Source of the DNA: Rhodanobacter sp.
GTDB lineage: Bacteria; Pseudomonadota; Gammaproteobacteria; Xanthomonadales; Rhodanobacteraceae
Assembly: GCA_024711345.1 (NCBI GenBank)
Contig: JANJTA010000006.1
Coordinates: 1-64,000, forward strand
Length of the DNA: 64,000 nt
Reading direction: 5' to 3'
This document shows, in pieces, positions 34,084 through 40,605 of the stretch; within the stretch, counting starts at the first letter, position 1, and each line of letters begins with the position of its first letter. Both the position numbers and the translations under genes were made by a program. The notes under the pieces are model-generated. The model ran no database searches, was not told the DNA's origin, and saw nothing but the letters and a program-made list of their open reading frames with translations.

Positions 34084-34869
34084 TTGAAGTCACTGCGAAT
34101 ATGCCTGATCGGTCTCGGCATGCTGGCGCTGGCCGCGGCCATGCTGCTGTGGTTCCTGCCGGCGCGCTGGGCGGCGCCGTGGATCGAGCCGCAACTGCAC
34201 GGCTTGCGCCTGCAGCAGATGCAGGGCACGTTGTGGCATGGCCGGGCCGATGAGGTGGTGGGCGCCGATGGGCATGTGCTGGGGCAGCTGCAATGGCAGT
34301 TGTCGCGGCGGGCCTTGCTCGGCCAGCTGCGGCTGCAGTTGCAGTTCGAGGGGCCACAACTGGCGTTTTCCGGCGGAGCCCGGCGGCTGCCGGGCGGCCA
34401 GATTGAAGTGCGCGACGCGAGTGTGCGTGCAGAACTCGCGGCATGGAGCCATGACGCGGCATCGCCCTGGGGGCAGCCGCGCGGCGAACTGCAGGTGACG
34501 ATCGATCACGCCCTGCTGCAGGGCGGCTGGCCCCTGCAACTGCAGGTGCAGGCGCAATGGTCGCATGCGCTCATGCACACGCACGATGGCGACGTGGCAC
34601 TGGGCAAGCTGCAGGCGCAAGCGAGCGCACAAGGTGGGGTGATCCTCGCGCAACTGCACGACGACGGGCACGGCCCGCTGCATGCCGACGGCAAGCTGCA
34701 GCTGAGCCCGCTTGGCTGGCGGCTGGACGCGACGCTGCGCGCCCGACAGACTGACCCGGCCTTGCGCCGCTGGCTGGCCCGGTTGGGGTCGCCGGCAGCC
34801 GACGGCAGCGTGCGCCTCGAGCGCCGCGGCGGACTGGCCGGCAGCGCACTGGCCCCATCCACGAACTGA
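34084..34869 (+). CDS. GspN/XpsN-like type II secretion protein N
   Basis: A 261-aa protein with one N-terminal membrane helix (LIGLGMLALAAAMLLWFL, about 8-25) and a periplasmic domain with the GspN pattern: PARWAAPWIE, GTLWHGRADEV, LGQLQWQLSRRALLGQL and GDVALGKLQAQ. GspN is an accessory inner-membrane subunit of type II secretion in some gammaproteobacteria (XpsN in Xanthomonas). No other gsp gene is visible near, so it is either an isolated copy or a related periplasmic protein. Start is TTG at 34084; no better ATG precedes the membrane helix. hisN follows after 15 bp, so co-transcription is possible. Confidence 0.75.
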   Translation: MKSLRICLIGLGMLALAAAMLLWFLPARWAAPWIEPQLHGLRLQQMQGTLWHGRADEVVGADGHVLGQLQWQLSRRALLGQLRLQLQFEGPQLAFSGGARRLPGGQIEVRDASVRAELAAWSHDAASPWGQPRGELQVTIDHALLQGGWPLQLQVQAQWSHALMHTHDGDVALGKLQAQASAQGGVILAQLHDDGHGPLHADGKLQLSPLGWRLDATLRARQTDPALRRWLARLGSPAADGSVRLERRGGLAGSALAPSTN

Positions 34870-34884
34870 AGGACGCGAGAGAGC

Positions 34885-35673
34885 ATGAATCCGGATATCG
34901 CCGCAACCGCGCTGACAGCCGCACGCGAGGCCGCCGCCGCCGCCGCCGAGGTGATCAGGCACTACTGGCGCCGCGGCGTCGAGGTGGAGCTGAAGTCCGA
35001 CGCGACGCCGGTGACGGTCGCCGACCGCGAGGCCGAGCAGGCGATCCGCACGGTGCTGCAGGCGGCGCTGCCGCAGGCGGCCATCTACGGCGAGGAGTTC
35101 GGCCTGGCGGGCGAACGCGGCGGCTTGCTGTGGCTGGTCGATCCGCTCGACGGCACCAAGAGCTTCGTGCGCCGCACGCCATTCTTCTCCACCCAGATCG
35201 CGCTGATGGACGGCGACGAGCTGGTGCTCGGCGTATCCAGCGCGCCGATCTACGGCGAGACGATGTGGGCCAGTGCCGGCGGCGGCGCGTGGTTCGAGGG
35301 CGAGCGCGTGCGGGTGGCCGGCGTGGCCGGGATGGCGCAGGCCTCGATCTCCATCGGCAACGTGAAAACGCTCACCGCCGACGCGCGCTGGGAAGCGCTG
35401 GGCGCGCTGATCCGCGACAGCAACCGCATCCGCGGCTACGGCGATTTCTGCCACTACCACCTGCTCGCGCGCGGCAGCCTCGACCTGGTGATCGAGTCGG
35501 ACGTGAACATCCTCGACATCGCCGCGCTGGCGGTGATCGTGCGTGAGGCCGGCGGCGTGTTCACCGATCTGGACGGTGCGCCGCCGACGCTGGACACGAC
35601 CAGCGTGCTGGCCGGCGCGCCGGCGATCCACGCGCAGGCCCTGCAACGTCTGCGACGCCGTGCCGCGGGTTAG
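34885..35673 (+). CDS. hisN: Histidinol-phosphatase, inositol-monophosphatase family
   Basis: A 262-aa metal-dependent phosphatase. Motifs: YGEEFG (first metal ligands), WLVDPLDGTKSFVRRTPFF (metal and phosphate site) and NILDIAALAVIVREAGG. The segment RGYGDFCHYHLLARGSLDLV resembles HisN-type histidinol-phosphatases more than CysQ or SuhB, so the likely reaction is histidinol phosphate to histidinol in histidine synthesis. The substrate is inferred; another sugar or inositol phosphate is possible. The ATG follows AAGGAC. nudE starts nine bases after its stop, and a second IMPase paralogue (cysQ) lies just beyond. Confidence 0.82.
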   Translation: MNPDIAATALTAAREAAAAAAEVIRHYWRRGVEVELKSDATPVTVADREAEQAIRTVLQAALPQAAIYGEEFGLAGERGGLLWLVDPLDGTKSFVRRTPFFSTQIALMDGDELVLGVSSAPIYGETMWASAGGGAWFEGERVRVAGVAGMAQASISIGNVKTLTADARWEALGALIRDSNRIRGYGDFCHYHLLARGSLDLVIESDVNILDIAALAVIVREAGGVFTDLDGAPPTLDTTSVLAGAPAIHAQALQRLRRRAAG

Positions 35674-35682
35674 AATCGGCGG

Positions 35683-36240
35683 ATGCGCAAACTACCGATC
35701 ATCCACGCCACGCGCGACGTCACCGACAGCCATTTCCTGCACGTCGAGCAGCTCGACCTGGAGTTCTCCAATGGCGTGCGGCGAACCTATGAGCGGCTGA
35801 AGGGCAGCGGCCTGGGGGCGGTGATCATCGTGCCGATGCTGGACGACGATACCGTGCTGCTGGTGCGCGAGTACGCCGGCGGGCTCGGGCGCTACGAGCT
35901 GGGCCTGCCCAAGGGTCGGCTGGACCAGGACGAAACCGCCGAGCAGGGCGCCGAGCGCGAGCTGAAGGAGGAGGTCGGCTACGGCGCACGCAAGCTGAAG
36001 ATCCTGCACAACCTGTCGCTGTCGCCGTCGTACATGACGCACATGGCGCATGTGGTGCTGGCGCAGGATCTCTACCCCGAGAAGCTCCCTGGCGACGAGC
36101 CGGAGGAACTCGAGGTGGTGCCGTGGAAGATGGCCGAGCTGCATACCCTGCTGGGCCGCGACGACGTCACCGAGGGGCGCTCGATCGCCGCGCTGTTCAT
36201 GGCCCGCGAGTATCTCGCCGGGCGCTTCCCGCGCGCATGA
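35683..36240 (+). CDS. nudE: ADP compounds hydrolase NudE (Nudix)
   Basis: A 185-aa Nudix hydrolase. The Nudix box is LPKGRLDQDETAEQGAERE followed by LKEEVGYG (about residues 83-110), with the catalytic glutamates in REL-EE. MRKLPIIHATRDVTDSHFLH, VRTY-like and SPSYMTHMAHVVLAQDLYP segments are typical of NudE, which hydrolyses ADP-ribose, Ap3A and NADH. Stop and start of nudE and cysQ overlap (ATGA), a pairing conserved in gammaproteobacteria. Confidence 0.92.
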   Translation: MRKLPIIHATRDVTDSHFLHVEQLDLEFSNGVRRTYERLKGSGLGAVIIVPMLDDDTVLLVREYAGGLGRYELGLPKGRLDQDETAEQGAERELKEEVGYGARKLKILHNLSLSPSYMTHMAHVVLAQDLYPEKLPGDEPEELEVVPWKMAELHTLLGRDDVTEGRSIAALFMAREYLAGRFPRA

Positions 36241-37058
36241 GCGCGCCGCCCGGCAAGGTTCCGCCCGCGCTGGCCCGGCAGGTCGGCGCGATCGCCCGTG
36301 ACGCCGGCGCGGCGATCCTCGATGTCTACCAGGGCGATTTCGCGGTGCACACCAAGGCGGACGCCTCGCCCCTCACCGCGGCCGACCTGGCCGCGCAGCA
36401 GGTCATCATGGCGGGGCTGGCGGCGCTCGACCCGTCGCTGCCGGTGCTGTCGGAAGAGGCCAAGGCACTGCCGTGGTCCGAGCGTCGGCACTGGTCGCGC
36501 TACTGGCTGGTCGATCCGCTCGACGGCACCCGCGAGTTCGTCAAGCGCAACGGCGAGTTCACCGTCAACATCGCCTTGATCGACGATCGCCGCAGCGTGC
36601 TCGGCGTGGTGCTGGCGCCAGTCAGCGGCGAGCTCTACGTGGCCGCGCAAGGGCAGGGCGCCTGGCTGCAGGCGCAGGCCGGCGCTCCGTGGCAGCGCAT
36701 CCGCACGCGCGCGATGGGGCAGCCGGCGCTGGTGGCCGGCAGCCGTTCGCATGGTGGCGTGCAGGGCGGCATGCTGCAGCAGCTGGTCGGCAGCGACTAT
36801 GAGCTGGTGCCGCTGGGCTCGTCGCTGAAGTTCTGCCTGATTGCGCGTGGCGCAGCGGATCTCTACCTGCGCCTGGGCCTCACCAGCGAATGGGACACCG
36901 CCGCGGCGCAATGCGTGCTGGAAGAGGCCGGCGGGGCCCTGCTCGACCTGGCTGGCCAGCCGTTCCGCTACAACCGCGGCGAGTCGCTGCTGAATCCCGA
37001 GTTCGTTGCGGTCGGCGACACCGGCATCGACTGGACCGCGCGGTTGCGGGCGCCATGA
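36237..37058 (+). CDS. cysQ: 3'(2'),5'-bisphosphate nucleotidase CysQ
   Basis: A 273-274-aa IMPase-family phosphatase that removes the 3' phosphate from PAP/PAPS, clearing a by-product of sulfate assimilation. It has SPLTAADLAAQQ near the N-terminus, LSEEAKALPW, the metal-binding WLVDPLDGTREFVKRNGEFT, and SLKFCLIARGAADLYLRLG with TSEWDTAAAQCVLEEAGG, the CysQ-specific C-terminal signature. It overlaps nudE and mazG by four bases each (ATGA), so the three genes are co-translated. Confidence 0.94.
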   Translation: MSAPPGKVPPALARQVGAIARDAGAAILDVYQGDFAVHTKADASPLTAADLAAQQVIMAGLAALDPSLPVLSEEAKALPWSERRHWSRYWLVDPLDGTREFVKRNGEFTVNIALIDDRRSVLGVVLAPVSGELYVAAQGQGAWLQAQAGAPWQRIRTRAMGQPALVAGSRSHGGVQGGMLQQLVGSDYELVPLGSSLKFCLIARGAADLYLRLGLTSEWDTAAAQCVLEEAGGALLDLAGQPFRYNRGESLLNPEFVAVGDTGIDWTARLRAP

Positions 37059-37867
37059 GCGAATCGCCCCGGCACAGCCTCGACGACCTGCTCGCCATCA
37101 TGGCGCGCCTGCGCGATCCCGAGCGCGGCTGCCCGTGGGACGTGCAGCAGGATTTCGCTTCGATCGCGGCGTACACCATCGAGGAAGCCTACGAGGTCGC
37201 CGACGCGATCGACCGCCGCGACTGGCACGACCTGCGCGACGAGCTGGGCGACCTGCTGCTGCAGGTGGTGTTCCATGCGCAGATGGCCGCCGAGCAAGGC
37301 CTGTTCGATTTCGCCGACGTCGCCCACGCGATCAGCGCCAAGATGCTGCGGCGCCATCCGCACGTGTTCGGCGATACGCGCTACGCCGACCTCGACGAGC
37401 AGATGCAGGCGTGGGAAGCGATCAAGGCCGCCGAGCGCGCGGATAAGGGCGCGGCGGTCGACGCCAGCGCGCTGGCCGGCATCTCCAGCGGCCTGCCGGA
37501 GTGGAAGCGCGCGCAGAAGCTGCAGCAGCGTGCGGCCGCCACCGGCTTTGCCTGGCCCGGCCCCGCGCCGGTGCTGGCCAAGCTGGCCGAGGAGGTGGAC
37601 GAGGTACGCGCCGAATTCGACCACGGTGCCGATCCAGCCCGCCTGCAGGACGAGATCGGCGACGTGCTGTTCGTGATGGTGAACCTGGCGCGCCATGCCG
37701 GCGTGGATTTCTCGCAGGCGTTACGCCACGCCAATGCCAAGTTCGAACGGCGCTTCCGGCAGATGGAGCAGCTGGCCGCGGCCGATGGCGCGGCGTTCGC
37801 CGAGCGCACGCTGGACGAGCAGGAGCAGCTGTGGCAGCGCGCCAAGCAAGAGGAGCGCCAGCCCTAG
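37055..37867 (+). CDS. mazG: Nucleoside triphosphate pyrophosphohydrolase MazG
   Basis: A 270-aa all-alpha NTP pyrophosphatase with two MazG repeats. The first has GCPWDVQQDFASIAAYTIEE, then EAYEVADAI and DELGDLLLQVVFHA; the second has AKLAEEVDEVRAEFDHGA and DEIGDVLFVMVNLARHAGV. EExx and ExxD metal-binding motifs are present in both. MazG degrades aberrant nucleotides and modulates ppGpp signalling. It is coupled to cysQ. An inverted repeat after the stop may end transcription in both directions. Confidence 0.95.
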   Translation: MSESPRHSLDDLLAIMARLRDPERGCPWDVQQDFASIAAYTIEEAYEVADAIDRRDWHDLRDELGDLLLQVVFHAQMAAEQGLFDFADVAHAISAKMLRRHPHVFGDTRYADLDEQMQAWEAIKAAERADKGAAVDASALAGISSGLPEWKRAQKLQQRAAATGFAWPGPAPVLAKLAEEVDEVRAEFDHGADPARLQDEIGDVLFVMVNLARHAGVDFSQALRHANAKFERRFRQMEQLAAADGAAFAERTLDEQEQLWQRAKQEERQP

Positions 37868-37868
37868 C

Positions 37869-37901
37869 GCCGGCGCGACGGCAGCGGGCCGCCGCGCCGG
37901 C
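37869..37901. terminator. GC-rich hairpin between mazG and the converging gene
   Basis: GCCGGCGCGACGGC pairs with GCCGCCGCGCCGGC (13 of 14) around a 5-base loop. There is no U tract, so it is only a possible bidirectional terminator or stabilising structure. Confidence 0.4.
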
Positions 37902-37913
37902 CGCTCGCGGAAA

Positions 37914-38423
37914 TTACTTCGCCGCGGGGGCCGCCTCGCCGGCGCGCTGCTGCCAGGCGGCGCGCATCCTCTCGCGCTCGGCACGCATCTTCGCCTCGTT
38001 GGCCAGGTTCTCGTCCAGCGCCTTGCGCAGCGTGGCGATGGCCTGATCGACATTGGTCGGCTGCGCCTGCAGGCGGGCCAGGCGCTTGTAGGCGTAGTCG
38101 CGCACGTGCGGATCCTGCGACTTGGCCAGCACGTCGTGGTACACCGTCGCCATTTCCTTGCCGCGACCGGCCTGCAGGTAGAGCCGTTCCAGGGCGTGCA
38201 GGTCGCCGATCACGCCGCTGCGCTGGCGGTCGAAGCCGTGCATGCGCATGCCGTGGCCGCGCTCGCCATGGTGATCGCGGTCGCCGCGGATGATGCGGAC
38301 ATCCTTGCCGGTAGCCGCCTGCGGAGCCGATGGCGGGGGCGGCGCGGTCTGGGCCATCACGAACGAGGCCGATCCGGCGATCAGCACGGCCAGGGCGGAG
38401 GCGAGCAGGGTCTTGTGGTGCAT
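37914..38423 (-). CDS. Exported helical protein of unknown function
   Basis: A 169-aa protein. MHHKTLLASALAVLIAGSA with cleavage near VMAQT is a Sec signal peptide; there is no lipobox. A Pro/Ala/Gln segment and a His/Arg-rich part (DHHGERGHGMRMHGF) precede a helical region (about 75-165) with LERLYLQAGRGKEMATVYHD, YAYKRLARLQAQ and MRAERERMRAAWQQR, which may form a helical hairpin like CpxP/Spy-type envelope proteins. That likeness is only structural guessing. It stands alone, convergent with mazG. Confidence 0.7.
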   Translation of the reverse strand: MHHKTLLASALAVLIAGSASFVMAQTAPPPPSAPQAATGKDVRIIRGDRDHHGERGHGMRMHGFDRQRSGVIGDLHALERLYLQAGRGKEMATVYHDVLAKSQDPHVRDYAYKRLARLQAQPTNVDQAIATLRKALDENLANEAKMRAERERMRAAWQQRAGEAAPAAK

Positions 38424-38565
38424 GGTGGGTCTCCTCGACAGGTAAGCAAGGAAAACGCGGCCGGCCCCCGTGGGTTGACCGGAACGTTCAGGCCGGTGTC
38501 ATGCTTGCAACCTTTCTGCCGCCGGCCGCATCTGAGCCGGGTCGACACCCGCCAAGGAGAGTTCC

Positions 38566-39342
38566 ATGCGTCGTATTCTCACCGCAGCCCTGCTGCTTGC
38601 TCCGCTCGTCGCTCTCGCCGCCAACCCGTGCAAGTACGAGGCCGCGCGCAACCTGCAACTCGACTTGGCCGGCGTGCGCGCCGTGCAGATCGACGTGCAC
38701 AGCCACGACCTGCACCTGGCCGGCAGCGCCGACGCCAAGGGCCTCAGCGTTCGCGGCCGCGCCTGCGCCTCCGAGCAGTCCGCGCTGGACAAGCTGCAGA
38801 TCACCCAGCACCGCGAGGGCGACCAGCTGCTGATCGACATCGGCAACAGCGGCGGCTTCAACTTCAGCCTGTTCGGCGGCAGCTCCTACGCGAGCCTGGA
38901 AGCCACCGTGCAGATGCCGGCGAACCTGCCGGTCACCGTGCGCGTGGGTTCCGGCGATGCCCACGTCGGCGGCGTGCAGCAGTTGCAGGCGAACGTGGGC
39001 TCGGGCGACCTGCACGTGCGCCAGGTGGCCGGCAAGTTCGCCACCAGCGTGGGCTCGGGCGACGTCGACGCCAGCGACGTCGGCAGCCTGGAGCTGGGCT
39101 CGGTGGGCTCGGGCGACTTCAAGGCCGACGGCATCAGGGGCGACGCCCGCATCGGCAGCATCGGCTCGGGCGACGTCACCCTGCGCAACGTCGGCGGCAG
39201 CGTGCATGCCGACACCCTGGGCTCCGGCGACCTGAGCGTGAACGGCGTCGGCGGCGACCTCAGCCTCGGCGCCAAGGGCAGCGGCGACGTCAACCACTCC
39301 GGCGTGAAGGGCAAGGTCAGCGTGCCGCACGACGACGATTGA
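38566..39342 (+). CDS. Exported GSGD-repeat protein (DUF4097/head-GIN-like)
   Basis: A 258-aa protein with signal peptide MRRILTAALLLAPLVALAAN (residues 1-19). The mature part begins with a beta region containing two cysteines (NPCKYEA and RACASE). From about residue 125 seven repeats of 17-21 residues each carry GSGD (VGSGDAHV, VGSGDLHV, VGSGDVDA, VGSGDFKA, IGSGDVTL, LGSGDLSV, KGSGDVNH), a pattern expected for a beta-solenoid as in DUF4097 proteins. Function is unknown; a structural or metal/surface-binding role is possible. AAGGAGAG precedes the ATG. Confidence 0.8.
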   Translation: MRRILTAALLLAPLVALAANPCKYEAARNLQLDLAGVRAVQIDVHSHDLHLAGSADAKGLSVRGRACASEQSALDKLQITQHREGDQLLIDIGNSGGFNFSLFGGSSYASLEATVQMPANLPVTVRVGSGDAHVGGVQQLQANVGSGDLHVRQVAGKFATSVGSGDVDASDVGSLELGSVGSGDFKADGIRGDARIGSIGSGDVTLRNVGGSVHADTLGSGDLSVNGVGGDLSLGAKGSGDVNHSGVKGKVSVPHDDD

Positions 39343-39353
39343 TGATTCTTCCG

Positions 39354-39432
39354 GTAGGAGCCCGCTTGCGGGCGATGCTCTTTGTGTGAAGGCATACCAG
39401 AGTAAAAGCATCGCCCGCGAGCGGGCTCCTAC
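39354..39432. repeat. REP/BIME-type inverted repeat
   Basis: GTAGGAGCCCGCTTGCGGGC (39354 on) is mirrored by GCCCGCGAGCGGGCTCCTAC ending at 39432, about 26 bp per arm with one or two mismatches and a 27-bp spacer. The outer edge of the right arm contains CTA, which is the TAG stop codon of the minus-strand permease gene. It also lies between two converging genes, so it may act as a terminator. Confidence 0.85.
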
Positions 39433-40550
39433 CCGTGGGTCCAGCGAAATACCAGGTACACCAGGGGCGCGCACACCAGCAGGAACGGAATCGACACCAG
39501 GTGCAGCAGCCGCAGCCCATGCGGCTGCTTCGCCAGGCGCAGCGCGATCAGGTTCGCCAACGAACCGATCGCCACGCCGAAGCCGCCCACGTTCACCGCC
39601 ACCGCCAGCGCGATCGTGTCGGGTGTGCGTTCCAGCAGCAACACCGTCGCCGGCACGTTGCTGATCAACTGCGAGGCGACGATGCCGCTGGCATACAGCG
39701 TCAGCGGCTGGCTGAAGTCGAGTCGGTCCAGCGTCTGCTGCACCAGAGGCAGATCCGCGAAGTGGCCCAGGCCCAGGAAGATCGCGGCAAACGTGAGCAG
39801 CAGCAGCCAGTCGATCCGCGCCAGGCTCGATCGCGCCAGCCAGGCGAATAACGCCAGCAACAGCAGCGCGCCCAGCGGCGCCTGGCCGTATTCCATCAGC
39901 AGCACCATGCCGACCAGCGCGGCCATCGACCACGCGCCGAGGCGGCCCGAGGCCACGCTGCCGTCGATCCGTTCCGGGCTCAGCGCCACGCGCTCGCGCG
40001 GCAACCACAGCCAGGCGAATGCCGCCACCAGCGCGAACATCACCGCCGCGGCTGGCAGCATCGCCGCCGCGAAATGCAGGAACGGCAGCCGCGAGTGCTG
40101 CCACAGCAGCAGGTTCTGCGGGTTGCCGATCGGGCTCAGGGTGGAACCCGCGTTCACCGCCAGTGCCTCCAGCACCACCATGCGCAACACGGGCAGGTTG
40201 GAGACGCTGCCGATCGCCACGGTCAACGGCACGATCAGGAACAGGCTCACGTCATTGGTCAGCACCATCGACAGCAGCGCCGTCGCGGCCACCAGCAGCA
40301 GGCCCAGGCTGCGCAGCGAATGCGCGCGCGCCACCACGGCTGCCGCCGCGTGCTGCACCAGGCCGCTGTCGCGGATGCCCTGGATCGCGATCAGCAAACC
40401 CATCAGCCCGGCCAATGTGGGCAACTGCAGCCAGTGCCGGTAGCTCGCCAGCGGCTGCGGATCGAGCACCGCCAGCGCGATCGCCAGCGCCGCGAACAGC
40501 CACAGCAGCCACTCCTCCTCGAGGCGCTGTCGTATGCGGCTTGCAGTCAT
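39429..40550 (-). CDS. Anion/arsenite-type permease (ArsB/NhaD/SLC13 superfamily)
   Basis: A 373-aa inner-membrane protein with about ten hydrophobic helices. Ion-transporter superfamily signatures appear twice: VLTNDVSLFLIVPLTVAIG with AVNAGSTLSPIGNPQNLLLW, and SNVPATVLLL with AVNVGGFGVAIGSLANLIAL. The SPIGNPQN and NVPATV elements are typical of ArsB/CitM-like carriers. It is shorter than ArsB (about 430 aa), and no ars gene is near, so substrate is open (arsenite, dicarboxylate, or sodium/proton). The last codons and the stop lie in a REP repeat. It may be in one unit with the upstream ABC genes, 55 bp away. Confidence 0.8.
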   Translation of the reverse strand: MTASRIRQRLEEEWLLWLFAALAIALAVLDPQPLASYRHWLQLPTLAGLMGLLIAIQGIRDSGLVQHAAAAVVARAHSLRSLGLLLVAATALLSMVLTNDVSLFLIVPLTVAIGSVSNLPVLRMVVLEALAVNAGSTLSPIGNPQNLLLWQHSRLPFLHFAAAMLPAAAVMFALVAAFAWLWLPRERVALSPERIDGSVASGRLGAWSMAALVGMVLLMEYGQAPLGALLLLALFAWLARSSLARIDWLLLLTFAAIFLGLGHFADLPLVQQTLDRLDFSQPLTLYASGIVASQLISNVPATVLLLERTPDTIALAVAVNVGGFGVAIGSLANLIALRLAKQPHGLRLLHLVSIPFLLVCAPLVYLVFRWTHG

Positions 40551-40605
40551 CGGGAAGTCCGGTAGGGCGTCGGCGCACTTTATCAGCCTGCCCTTCCATG
40601 CCGAT

